A stretch of DNA of 64,000 nucleotides from Ascaris suum (lineage: Eukaryota > Nematoda > Chromadorea > Rhabditida > Ascarididae). The stretch is from contig CM024168.1 of assembly GCA_013433145.1 (NCBI GenBank), forward strand, positions 16,129,868-16,193,867, written 5' to 3'. This document shows, piece after piece, positions 50,730-63,297 of the stretch. Each line of letters begins with the position of its first letter. Position 1 is the stretch's first letter. The notes under the pieces were generated by a model. It was not told the DNA's origin. It saw only the letters and a list, made by a program, of their open reading frames with translations, and ran no database searches. A program made the translations under genes and the position numbers.

Positions 50730-51342
50730 ATGACTGAAAAGTTTCGAAAGAAATGGTATGCCCCCACCAATCCACATCACTGTGCTCTGGGTGAAGAGAG
50801 ACTCAGTCAAGCCATCATTGATGCTGTGCTGCGAGGAACAGAATGGGGAAGAGAAGGGAAAGTAAGAGCTAGTAGGTGTGATCGCTCGGAGAGCCGCTGT
50901 TGCGGCGTAGTCTGAACATTAGCACCGAATAGTGCATTGAATTATTGTATGTCGCCATTACTTCTGAATTTACGTTTGAAGATCGCAAAAAATGTGATTA
51001 CTCTTTTCTCCCCGACGACTCATTTTTATTTGCTTCTAACATGCTGAAGCTATTCTTAAATCCGATCTAATATGCATAATTGAGGAATTAGAAATATTAG
51101 AGTCAAGTCGCATATGTAGTTGATAATGCAGACGCTTAAACAACGAGATACTTGCATCCCAATCGCTTTTATATCGTTATCGATGGAGGCTCCACAATCT
51201 CAGAAACAGATGCGAATGTACAAATTTTGAGAATTTGCAGCAAGTAGACGACGACGACGACGACAACGATGATGATGACGAGCAAAGAAGAATAGAGGAC
51301 AACAACACTGATGGCGAATATTCAGTACGAGTGCTCAAGTAG
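50730..51342 (+). CDS. weak candidate: small protein with poly-Asp tail
   Basis: Exon 50730-50861 ends at a good donor (AAA/GTAAGA) in phase 0, and 51241-51342 begins after TTTGCAG in phase 0 and ends with TAG, together 77 residues. The first part reads RKKWYAPTNPHHC and LSQAIIDAVLRGTEW; the second is a run of Asp/Asn (QVDDDDDD, NDDDDEQ) from a GAC/GAT microsatellite. Just upstream, MKTCFISSLW begins at 50692 in a different frame and would make a plausible signal peptide if one base differed. This could be another secreted gene with a one-base break, or chance. Confidence 0.3.
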
Positions 51343-52029
51343 ACAGTAAATGATAAAGACACAATAAACACCATTACTTCTGTTAGACACATAGAATCAT
51401 TCGTTGATTAGAAATTGTGGAATAAACATTGCAACGAGTTGTGAGATAAAACGAAAGCTAAATTCTTTTTCGCTTTTCGAAATCACACATTAGATTCGTT
51501 ACCGTTTATTCCATCAATTAGGCAGTTATCTCATAGGAAGATTAAAAACTTATCATCACATAAAGAATTTCGACGGAAATAATTTTTATAATTGACTAAA
51601 ATATACGAGCGCTATTCGATACACAATGTGTATTTGAGGAGGAAGCATGACGACAAACATAGCATTCACCACAGGTAGTCACACGAAGAAATTTATGCAT
51701 CGATTTACGAGTCGTATAATGAAAGAAAATGACATTTTGAGTGGAATTTATGAAAATCTTTCTACATTCAAAGTACTAAAAAGATAATGAGATAAAGAAA
51801 TATTTGATGAATATGTGACACTGAATTTTACTCTGAACTCGTAAATCGAAACAAAATTAAAGCAGTGGATTCAAATGAATAAAGTATATTTTAGCGTTGA
51901 ATATAAAACTTTTTTTTTGGTTGATGCATGGACACACAACAGCACATCGATGATGCATAAAAAAAAAGGAAATTTCGCATAGAAGACAACGATGAAGGTG
52001 GATTGATTTAGTGCCGATGATAAGAGTTC
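51343..52029. other. region between the small-gene cluster and tropomyosin 3' end
   Basis: AT-rich. It should contain the 3' UTR of the most distal tropomyosin terminal exon on the minus strand. No other gene is seen. Confidence 0.5.
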
Positions 52030-52112
52030 TTAATATCCGGAAAGTTCTTGGAAGGTTTGATCAAGTTCTTCCGAGATACTCTTGTATCGTTCTTTCTCGT
52101 GTACGAGCTCGT
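52030..52112 (-). other. lev-11: tropomyosin terminal exon, type ending TFQELSGY
   Basis: 83 nt; acceptor TTTCAG then ACGAGCTC; encodes (D)[17 protein letters not shown] followed by QTFQELSGY and TAA. It is the most distal terminal exon. This ending is typical of nematode muscle tropomyosin. Confidence 0.96.
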
Positions 52113-55100
52113 CTGAAATTTTTATTACGATTATCGCCCAAAGTAAATACATATCAAGAGGATAAAATCTAATCCTGTCACGCTGTTTGACCATAGATTG
52201 AAGTTTACCCATCTTATATACGGTTACCGATAAATCATAGCTTCGGTTTCAACTGAAAATCTAGTCCATAGTCGAGCTTGAAACACCGTTTTAAGATGGC
52301 AAACTGCATTCCGAATTGATCCAGATCTAGTCGCATGAGATTAGCCAAACCCCCATCAACTTGACATGCATAGTGAAATGGAAAATTTTTTTCGGGGAGA
52401 AAAACAAAACAGATGAGAGAGAGAAAGTTGAAAGAAAAGGTTAGATGTAAAACACAATTGGGATTTTTATGTGATGCAAAGAAAATTCTGATGACAATTT
52501 TCATCTGAACGAAAAATTGAAACGAATTTTTGAATAATATTTTTATTTAAAAATTTTCAAAAACCGATAAAGAAATATTTTAAGTTCTTTTTCTCTAAAA
52601 TATCAATAAAATCTAGTCGGCTAACCAATTACTCGAAAAATTTATGCAATTCTTTTCAGGATCAGCTCTTCCTCCTTCAATTCACTTTCAAAATCGCTCT
52701 GCAAATCTCTTAGCCAAATGTAGAGTATTTACTATCGACAAAAAAAGCAAGAGCACCTTACTCTCACTCTCTAAAAAGTGCTCATATTTCTGCGCTCAAA
52801 AAGCGCTCCGTGAGTTTCTTCATAAAGAAGAAAAGAAGTGAGTGTCTACTTAGGCAAGAAGAAATGATCCATCGCAAATGTGTGCACATTGTTCTGTGCA
52901 TTAAAAACATCACCTATTCTTGCCACTACAATAAACAAAACATAACAATTTATTGGAAGAAGTGTTGCACTTGAGCGCCATTCCTCAAATGCTCATTTTC
53001 TGTTGTGTAAAAATGCATCAAAATTTCCACACAAATAAATATGCATTCGTTTGGAATGTAATCACTATCGCTTAATGATTGGGGAAAAAAAAATTTACTA
53101 TTGTCTTTTTTTTTTCGATTCAAAAAAAATTTATATCTAATGAAAAAAAAAACAAATAAATAAAGCAATTATGCTAAAATGATTATTAAAAAATTACGAT
53201 CAACTATTACTATTATTATTAGATCATATAATTATGGAAATTTTAGAAAACAACGAAAACATGCAAATGTTATATTTGCTGAAGAAAAAAAAAACAACAA
53301 CAACAACAACACAGCAGATTAATGCAGCAACTGAATTAGACATGAAGAAAATTGCTGCTGAATGATCTGATGCGTTCGACTTCAAACAAGTAGGTTAATC
53401 GAAAAAGAAAGAAGAACTAAACAAGTGGATATACAAACCTGACGACCTTCTTGATCGAATAGTAATGTTAGCATCTCGTTTTGTTTTTTGAAAGGCACCG
53501 CATTCGATGTCGTTGTAATTAGTTGTTCCATTAGTAATTATTACACATGCAATTCGTTGTATTATAATAAAGATGCATTGTTGTCGTTCGTTTTTCTTTT
53601 TTTTTTGCGTTGGCAGCATCCATACCGTTGTTGAGAATTTCTGCTCACGAAGCCAATTTTGAATCCAATAGAAAATATAATTTAAAAGAAAAAAAAAAGA
53701 AAACAATTTCTGCTCAAAAAAAATGAGCGAAATAAAGCACATAGAAAAATTGAAAAATAAAAGCGAAATAAACAAATCAAAACGATCTAAAAATCAATCA
53801 CATAGGCAGATCAATCCATAGTTTTATAGGTGAACACTTATGGATTTGAAAAAATTAATGAGGACAAGATTCAATTAAGTTAAGGAGGAACGCAAAGTGA
53901 TAAGCGAAGAGCAAACACACGCATCGAACCACAACTGATGTAAAAAAAAAACGATGGGCGGAGCTTTTTCGAAATATTTGGAATGTTTCCAATTTTCAAA
54001 AATTTTCCGCAAAAAAATGAGTGAAACGATTTTTTTTCAACTTGAAAGCATTAAATTAACGCTTATTATTTCAGCTAAACTATCCAAAAATGAATAAACG
54101 AAAGCCACGAATAGAAATACTTATTTGAAAAGGAAAAGATGGAGGAAGAACTCCACCTCTCGAGGAACCTCAAGATGCACCTATGTTCAAACAACTGAGG
54201 TGACACTGCCATTAGCTGTTGAGAAAATTGAAACTCGGCGATTTTTTATACGCTGTTCTCAGTGCTGATTTCATATCTAAACCGTGAAGTTGCTAACGAC
54301 CTTAAGGAATTCCTCGAATCTGTTTCACTTAGAGACCGGATGTTTCGATCATCGTTCCGCCTCAAAGCTTTGTTTCCGTTTAGGATAAATTAACAAGGTT
54401 CAAGCTCATTCATGCTCCAAATAGAGACCGGATGAAACATGCACACGGCACAAAAAGTATGGAACAGAAAGAATGAATAGTCGGGTGGTCCAGCGATTCG
54501 ACATTAAAATGTTCTCAGATTTGACGAGGGATTTTATTCGTGAGCAAGCATTCATCGTTTCAGTGGAATGGATGAAAAAAAATGAAAGTCCAATCAATTT
54601 CAACGAAACTATGGTCTAACTATACGATAACTACAATCAATGCTATAAGAATCGACTGGATGCCACCCTATCTACTCATAAAATTCCTCTCAATAAAACT
54701 AGACAGCATTCAGCTCGCTCAGCAGACGATCCAATTCCTCTTGTAGTTGTTTTACTTTGTTATCCGACAATTCCTTAGCGTCTGAAATATAAAAGAAATT
54801 TTTTACACACATTCGTATTAGCTGATTAATCAAATTAATTCTTATCACACCAATAATAACACACAATATTAGAAAAGGGGCGCTATTTTGAAATATGGTC
54901 GAAAGAAGGGTGGGGAAGGAAATCAAGGATAAGGAAGAAGGAAAGGGAATGGAAAAATACAGCCAATTTCCGTGTGCGAATTCAGTTAAATATGCGAAAT
55001 TATGCGACTAAACATATATTGGCACGAAAAGAAAACGTATACGAATCGGGTTTCGCCGAAGCCAACGAAAATATAAATAGTGCGAATGAGGCGAGATGTA

Positions 55101-58100
55101 TATGGCAGGGGAGGGACAGATTCCTGAATCTCTCAAGATGCTTTAGAAAATGATGTTGAATTACGTGACGAAATTGTTGCCAAATAGTAGTTAGTTTCAT
55201 TATAATGTCACAAAATAAGACACACCAGACGTTAATTGATATGACAGAAGAAAACTTTCAAAAATTTATATACTTATATCAACGATGCATTCATTCGTTA
55301 ACATATGAATTGTTAGTGATATAAAATGAAAATGTTGCCTTCCCAATATGACAACGCATCTCTAATATTATAACTTCTTCTAATCTTATTAAAAATTAAG
55401 TTTACTCTTAAAGAGAAATTAAAAATAAAACTAAAAGAAAAAAAAATAAGTTCGATCTTTTCTAAACGACAGATATGAAAATCATGCATTTATGAAAGAA
55501 GCCGAAAACTTTGAACAATTACTAGACATTCAATCATCACGATAGAGCATCTCAAACTTAGCAATGAGAATACGTTTGAGTAGAAGTGAATAGAATAAAG
55601 AAGAGATAAAATAAATATGGAATAAAAATGAAAGAGAAAATCATTAGAAAAGAAAATTCATAAAATGCAAATAGATATAAAATAATGCAAAACGATTGCA
55701 TGCAAATATGCAATGCAAACTAACGCTCTAATAATTTCAACATTTCACACATGCATGCAATGAGTTGATTTAAAAAAAAATCAAAGGAAAAAAATGCTCC
55801 ATATTAAGATCATTGAAATATTCATTAATAATCTAAATGCGCCGAATGAGAATAATCGTGTAGCATTCTACAATAAGGGAACGAGTTTTTTTTTTTTTTT
55901 AAATAGTCCCTCTCTAAAAATATTTCCTGTTCTTGAATGCTTTAAAATGAAGTGGAACGATGATCCAAGATTCCAGAAATTCTGGAAGTTTTTAGTGTCA
56001 TCGTTTCGGCATCCAAAAAACCTCTTGTAATGTTATTTAAAAGCAATTAAATCCTCTCCCAGTAAATATGCAAATTTATCGTCTCCTTATCAGTAACATC
56101 CCTTATTTGCATATATGCGCTACTATTCGAGAATAACATTCGGAAATGTGGATTGTGAATATAACGTTCGCTTGGGTTAAATCCAATCAAACGGAATGTA
56201 AGAGATGAGAGACGCTAATAGTGACTAATGACGCATTGCTTGCCTATTAGATAATCAGTACGATAATGCCGACGACTCTGCTTACTCATTGCTTCCTCAC
56301 TTTTAAACGCATCATCTCAAGTATTAAATAGAAAGAGCTCCTCCATGACCGATTCTGGCATCCGGAAAATAAATTTACTAATTTCTTTTTTTTTTCTGCA
56401 TATTATCGAATACCATATACCATACTTAGAAGTGGATAAACTATTCCATATTGCACTATTTAAAAAAATAAATGAGGTACTGTAGTATACTATAAGCTTA
56501 TTGTTCTTATTTCAGAGTGCTGTAAATACTATATTGTATATGCTTGATTCAAAATGCTATAAACTCTAAATCCATAAAAGCTATTGCGCAGTATAGTGTA
56601 TTATTCCATATACAACAGACGGTACGAATTTTTGAATATTTGTGAATAATATAATGTAATAGAAATTCATGTTCTTAGCGATCATGCAGTTGTGAAGAGT
56701 GTCGACTTAAAAGAACGGCATGCAAAGTAGAGCATCACATAAAAATATTAGATATATTGCAGGCATGCGATGGAATATATCAGACACACACCGCTTAAGC
56801 ATGTTTAACAAATATGACAGCAGCATTATCAACTATTGATTTGATTTACTATTTTATTTCGATAATAATAATAAAATAAAATTCGATTGTTGTCTAATCG
56901 ATGATCGAAAACATCCCCCTCCTCCCAAAAAAATAATATTAATTAATCCAAAATATTCGAATCAGAGTTTGTGAAAATCATCGTTCGAAATCTTATGGCG
57001 AATCCCTTTTCATCTAAGCCTTGCAAATTGCTGAAATTTTCTTCGCATTACTTTACGTCATATTTTTTTCTTGGATCTTTGTTATTCAGCTTGTATATTT
57101 TATTTCAAGAAAAAAGCAATCAAATTATTCTAAATTGTAATTCAAATCGAATACTCCTCTCAAAAATTAAGAAAAATGCAAACTGAGCTTGAATATAAAG
57201 GATCTCGCCAAAATTTTTGGAAAATTCAAGATCCAACCGTTTAATGTAGATCCAATCAATCGATTAAGTGATTCTGCTGCTATACATTTGATCAACATTG
57301 CTTGCTGGGTGCAGAAGGAATACGACAAGAACGAAACGTACACCTAGATAAACAAACAGAGAAGAGTAGTGGAGACGTGTCGTTGAGGAGGGCATAATCT
57401 AAGAGCCTTGAATTTCCTGAACGGTTTGCTCGATCTCTTCGGTGAGATTACGGACACGCTCCTTCTCGACGAGTAGTTCGTCTGCAGTTTGACGTTCACA
57501 ACACACAACAACAACCATGACAACAATGACCGACACGAACATACACAAACAATCATGTGCTTATTCGTTGTGAAAGTAACACCCACCCAACTAAATGTGA
57601 CGAATAGAATTTTTTTCTGATGATTAATTGAGGATTTTCATTGGATTTTAAAAAATCTGCTTTTCCGATGAAATAGAATTTGCGACCTTCGCATGATTTA
57701 TAAGATTGGTTTACTTCCAGAAAAAGTTTCCAGAAACTCTACCTTTCCGGAAATTAAAAATCCCGAAAATATTATCAACGAAAAACGCTATTGCAAGACA
57801 GCAAACGAGGCGTTTCATTCAACACATATAGTCAATTACGGAAGTACAAATTGAATAAGCGTACGCAATGCTTTTATTAGTGAATAAAGCAATTGCCGTT
57901 GTTTTGTGCTTAACTATCGAAGCGCTTTGCTGAGCAATACTCCTTCCCACAAAAAAAAACAGCTTTCGGCTTAACTGATTCAAAATCATATGACTCATTT
58001 CCATATTACTTTCATCATTTCCGATCATTAGATAAGCTGTTTATATTAACAAACAATGGATAAATTAGATTTTGAAAATGTTTATATAATTGAAATATTT

Positions 58101-61100
58101 CCATAAATAATGATAAATATTTGAGTGTAATACAATATTAGTGAAGCGTTGATTGTATATTTTTGGCTGAGTATTTTTCCTCCTTAAATAATAACAAAAT
58201 TATTGATTTTATGTGTTCTCTTTAACAGTACCATTATAGATTTGTCGCATAATTGCAAAATATTAAAAGAACTCAATTCTCTGAATATGTACTCCCCTCC
58301 CTAAAAAAATGGGCCATTTCTATATGACATTAGGTAAATTGTTGAAGTTTTTTGAACTGACAACTGATGGTGAATTTTTAGACAAATTTCGAAGTCAATA
58401 TTTCTTCATGTCGAAATATTACCCTACTGGGAAGATATGATCAACACCCGGAATCACGGTTTAACAAGAATAAATTAAATCTAAATCGTTCAAAATGTGC
58501 ATATTCAATAGAAATGGGAGATTTGCGTAAAACACACACACACTCTTTTAACGACAATAATTGCTTGTTGGATGAGTGAAGTGGCATTCAGAACGAGTAT
58601 GTTCATTATGGAAAGTGGCCCCTCATCAACGTACCGTTTGACCCTTCAAATAAGAACCCTATCTCGCCGCGTCATCCTTATTTATTCAACCATACAATCT
58701 ACTTCATTTTCTGTTCCATTCTTAGATCGTATTCGAATGGGTGTTACTCCCGTATCATATTCCCCTTACATATAGGTCGATTAAGAGAAGAGATACCATA
58801 AATTAATGCATCTTATATACTCGAATTACTAATAGAAGAGCTCCTTCGAGCACCAACGAGCAAAAATCGAGCATGTTGCCTGCGTGAATATAAGTGTCCC
58901 GTGCGTCCCTCAAGAAGTGAATCCCTCATTCCCATTAAACTCGTTATAGTGGAACTGCATCGGATGCGAAACACATTCAGCCAGTCGTCGTCAAATCAGA
59001 TTTACACAATTCGTAAACATCGTCGTTAACAAAAATTCGTTTTCAGTAAACAAAATGGAAATGAAAATTCATTCAGATCGGACTTGATGAAAGCAGACGG
59101 TCGTAGAGTTTAATTTCAATGATATCTTTCGTCAAGTAAAAAGTCGCCTCTGATAGAACTAAAGATCAACCTAGATGAATTTAATAGAATTAATAAAATG
59201 CAGGCAACAAATGAGAAATGATGTTTCGATGGAATCAAAGAAAAAATTATGCAAAAAACGATGTGAAAGATTTCACACATTGAATGTGAAAACAGCAATC
59301 ACGCTATCCTCATCGTTGTTTCTCTTTTAGGTTCAATGCTATAGGACATCCCTCTTCCCTAATAATAGCCAAACTTGAGAGGAAAAAAATCTACGAAGCT
59401 TGCCGCCGTTCTCTGCTGGATATGCTAATGGACAACAAAGAGGCAACTTTCTATTCGCCTCGCTTGAATAATTGACAGCCATTGGTAAAACTCAAGAGTA
59501 AAGTTTTTGAGAGAAAAAGTGCAGTAAGCGATTCAAATAAAATTCCAACTTCGATGTGGGGACGTCGTTTTTAGAGACAATTGCTCTCGATAAATGAGGT
59601 ATATAACGATTCGTTTAGTATTTTAACTTGTTTTTTTTGGTTTAAATTTAATAATTCAGTATTGAGATGATAAAATAGCCAATTCGAAATTATGATATAA
59701 AAGAAATGAATATAGCTTATTATAAAATATTATAAAATTTAGGAATAAAATTAAAACTGTTTTTAAAGCATTTATAAACAAATAATATTTCTCCTATTAT
59801 AACTTCCGATGAAAAATAAGAGATTATAAAATTGCTCTAAAGATAAAAACCTTTCCACTTTGAAAATGCAGGTAAAATACAGGTATTGCCCAGCGAGTAT
59901 TTCTAGATGAAAAAAAAAAAGCAACACAACGAAGAATTAGCAAATCAAAAACATCGAAAGCAAGCAATTTTATGGAACGAAACTCGACGAATAAAAAAAA
60001 AACAACGAGAATTGATATGTATAAAACCTAAGTGGACGATCCTTTGAGACTGGGAAATCACCTAAAATGTGAAAAAAAATATTTATGATGTATCTTCTTT
60101 TATAAGATTGATGAAATGATCCATGAAAAATGCAACGAAGAAAAAATAAAAGGCGTTACGGAGAATCCAGCAATGAAATGCCTAATCTAGCGGTCAATAT
60201 CCTCGCGTTAATTGTCGGCGTTCTAAGATTTCAAGATGCTTTTTAAAAAAAAACTATACAGAAGACGAGCGACTAAATATGATTGCCTTAATGAGAGTCT
60301 GTCGACTTACCTTCAAGTCTGTCGACTTCTTTCTGCAATTTCTGCACTGATCTTTCGGCGAATTCGGCGCGAGTCTCAGCCTGAATAAATAAAATCGTCA
60401 CGTTTAGATTGGATGAGAGAAGCATCAAATAAGACACAAGATCACCAACAACGATCACTTTACAACACTATAAGCACAATCCCATAACATGCTATCGCAA
60501 AACATTATGGAATCGGACAGCATTGAAGCATTGCTCATGCGTTCGTACTTTAAGATGTGAGCTACCCAAGTTGTTCTCATAAATGTGTACACATAACCTC
60601 ATAATTGAAGACCCATCCATTAGTCTCTATAAAAAGCGAACAATTTGTTCTTCAAAACTGCAGGGAAAGACAACAATATGATACTTATGGCTTTCTAGTA
60701 CTTTTTTCTTCGAATTTCGAAAAAAAAATTTTTTTCAAAGTCGGTGACTTTAACTATTGTAAAATTCCATCCTGAAAGACACCAAGGAAGCAAATTTTCT
60801 AGTAGCAATTTAAATAGAGTGAAACTAGCAGTTAATCTAACCATATTAAATGTTCGTTGATATCTTCAACCAAATTAGTCACCTTAAACGCCTCTTAGTT
60901 CTAAGCGATCCCACTGTTAGACAAAAAATGAAAAGAAATGCTTGACTAGTCTTTTTCCATAAATGGTACTTGACTAGGTAAATACCCTCTGAAGAATCTG
61001 GAGAAATTTCTGGAATTCTCAAAGCCATAAACTTGGTGATTCCCTCGTTGGGATCAACTCTAATAACGTTCTAGCAGTTGCATAGTCTCCAAACCTCCTT

Positions 61101-63297
61101 TAGACGTGCGGAAACAGTGCGGATCTGTTCTTCGTATGAGTCCTCTCGTTGTAGTGCCTTCTCTTCGGACACTTCGAGAGACTTCAGGTTGTTGCCGACA
61201 ACACGCAATTCTTCTTCCAGTTCGACGATCTTGCTGCACAACACAACATTACATAATGCGCCATTCAACAGATCCATCCAGAAATAATTTCACCACACCG
61301 TGATAACTTTCCATGGAAATATTAATGCAGATGCATCCAAAGAAAGGATGAAAACCACCTTTTTACTTGTTTTCTTTATCAGCTAGCGAGTGTGGAATAT
61401 TATTTTAATGGGTGGGTTTCAGCTATTTGAAGGTTTTAAGGGAACTATATGTTACAAATGCGAAAAAAAGTTGGAATTCAATAAAATCATTCTTCCTTTG
61501 AAAGGAGGATTTTCCTCGGCAGTGCTCAGCGTTTTCAAGTGGACATACAACAATTGCGTAGGCAGAAAAATAGTTAAAAGCAAAAGAAACACGCATATAT
61601 ACAACCACAACAACTTATATACAGAGATTAGAAAAATGTATATATAACCATGCTTGTCCAAGACATGCAATGATAACAAGCATCTTGTATATCGATAACG
61701 ACGACCATTATCAGCATGCTTCCAAGATATATAGACAGGTAAGAATTTCCGAAATAATCCACCGCGAAACATTGTACCCTCATTGCCCACTACAGGATAT
61801 TATTGATTTATTTCATTGCCATTCTATTCGAATAATTTATTTCTAATAATTTCAAAAATACCGATCAGATCGCTGGTTGTTTTTTTTTTTGCTTTAAGTC
61901 ACAGTTCCGATGTTTTTTTTTTCTGAAAATAGAGTCGAGGGATTTGTTAAAGAGGTTCTGCTGAACTGAACTGTATCATAGAGTATTGTAGTGGGCGATT
62001 CAGAGGGAGGAAAGGGGGAGGGAGGGCAGATTACCTCCTTGATTCGACTCTGTAAGCAATGTACATGGTCGGAGAACGAGTTCTCGCGCTGCAATGCTCG
62101 TTCCTCATGTACTTCGAGTGTTTTCAGATTAATCCCCACAGCGACCAACTCCCTTTCCATCTCTCGTGCCGCTCTGTGCAATCACACAAGTTGTTAATAG
62201 ATCCTCGTGCCTTTTCAAGTCCTTTCTAAGGACCGCACAGGATAGCAATATTAATATTAAATTATGTTGATATTACCATTACGAATGATATCACTATTCA
62301 TTCACGCATAACACACGCAAATTATACGAACAGTAAATAAATTATATCCGCCTATAAACATGAACAACCACAACCATATGCAAGGAAGTAGGAACGAAAG
62401 TGGAAGGCGGAGATATTTTCCTCCTTTACGATGAGCAAAAAAGGATGATGGCGAAGATGTGAGCATAAAAGCGCCGCGAAAATAGGCAAAGAAAATTTGG
62501 ATACATTTCAAGGAGCTAATTATATAGAATGAAAAATTTTTTTCTAATTTTCAACTATAGTCATAATTATCCACACAAGCTAACATCGAAAAACTGAATT
62601 TTTTTCTGAAAGCACAATGAGATATAAAATTCCAAAAATGAAAGCATCTCTTCTAGCGAGAAATCCTGCATATGACCTTAGCAACAATATTTTACAACTA
62701 TAAATGTATGAAGAGTGATATTAACATGTTAGTACGATGATAGAATTCAATTATTAGAGGAAAATTTCTCTATTATTGGATTATTATGGATTATTTGCAT
62801 TATGGATTATGGATTTGCAGCAATTCAAATGGATTATTCAAAAATTATACTTCAAGTTTCTATTAATTTCTCATGCAAATTAGTAACGCGAGCTATGAAA
62901 ATTAAAAAAACGCAAAATTCAAATGTCACTTGCAAGACATCCATAAGTCATCAAATACACGCCCAGAGATTGCCAATAATGCTTGAAAAGCAAAAATTTC
63001 CCTTACTTTCTCAGTGGACGTTTTCATTAGTTGATTTTTAGAATTTAGGTCAAGACGCTTTCAATTTCAGGACGATTTTATTGCGATTACTTCCCTTTTG
63101 AGGTCTCGAAAGATATCCATCAACTCAAAGGCAACAAAAAGGACTATTAGTCCAGTCATTCATGCCAGAATGAATTAGTATAAAGTATGGAGATAATGTT
63201 TGCAATATAAAGATGCGAAAGCTTACTTTTCGCCAGCCTCTGCACGTTCTTCAGCTCGTTCCAGATCAGCCTCAACCATTGCCAATTTGCGGGCAAC
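52030..63297 (-). CDS. lev-11: tropomyosin, 3' half (5' exons beyond right edge)
   Basis: Coiled-coil actin-binding protein of thin filaments. Visible exons in transcription order: 63227-63297 ([20 protein letters not shown]), then one of 62035-62173 or 61095-61233, then 60311-60380 ([20 protein letters not shown]), then one of three terminal exons at 57399-57481, 54699-54781 or 52030-52112. Counting codons backwards from a 284-residue tropomyosin gives residues 165-187, 188-234, 235-257 and 258-284 exactly, so the high-molecular-weight isoform frame is confirmed. All junction phases agree (0 in, 2, 0, 1). The 188-234 exon equals vertebrate exons 6 and 7 fused. Residues 1-164 and the promoters lie beyond 64000. 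The symbol is that of the C. elegans tropomyosin gene. Introns of 0.7 to 2.8 kb between these exons contain no other gene. Confidence 0.97.
53293..53312 (+). repeat. (CAA)n microsatellite
   Basis: Six AAC/CAA units after an A-run, in the intron between two tropomyosin terminal exons. Confidence 0.85.
54699..54781 (-). other. lev-11: tropomyosin terminal exon, type ending LLSELNAV
   Basis: 83 nt; acceptor TATTTCAG then ACGCTAAG; encodes (D)[17 protein letters not shown] followed by RLLSELNAV and TAG. It keeps the heptad pattern and is an alternative to the other two terminal exons. Confidence 0.95.
57399..57481 (-). other. lev-11: tropomyosin terminal exon, type ending [10 protein letters not shown]
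   Basis: 83 nt; acceptor ACTGCAG then ACGAACTA; encodes (D)[16 protein letters not shown] followed by [10 protein letters not shown] and TAG. It is the proximal terminal exon, so its use with an early poly(A) site would exclude the two distal ones. Confidence 0.95.
57482..60310. other. tropomyosin intron, no exon recognised
   Basis: 2.8 kb between the 60311 exon and the first terminal exon. I searched the minus strand for another 83-nt exon beginning with AC and saw none. Confidence 0.5.
60311..60380 (-). other. lev-11: tropomyosin constitutive exon, residues 235-257
   Basis: 70 nt, acceptor TTATTCAG, donor GAAG/GTAAGT, ending in phase 1. All three terminal exons begin with the two bases AC, so each restores aspartate at residue 258. 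Confidence 0.97.
61095..61233 (-). other. lev-11: tropomyosin mutually exclusive exon A, residues 188-234
   Basis: 139 nt; acceptor TGTGCAG; begins [20 protein letters not shown] and ends [10 protein letters not shown]. It is close to the common invertebrate sequence, so this is probably the body-muscle form. Confidence 0.96.
62035..62173 (-). other. lev-11: tropomyosin mutually exclusive exon B, residues 188-234
   Basis: 139 nt, the same length and phases as exon A; acceptor TTGCACAG; begins [20 protein letters not shown] and ends LQSRIKE. It contains HVHC in place of the usual EEQI region. Joining both exons together would add 47 residues (not a whole number of 7-residue or 42-residue repeats), so they must be exclusive. 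Equivalent alternative use of this region is known in C. elegans for a pharyngeal isoform. Confidence 0.92.
63227..63297 (-). other. lev-11: tropomyosin exon, residues 165-187
   Basis: 71 nt; acceptor ATTATAG then GTTGCCCGC; donor AA/GTAAGC in phase 2. It is the most 5' exon visible. Confidence 0.97.
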
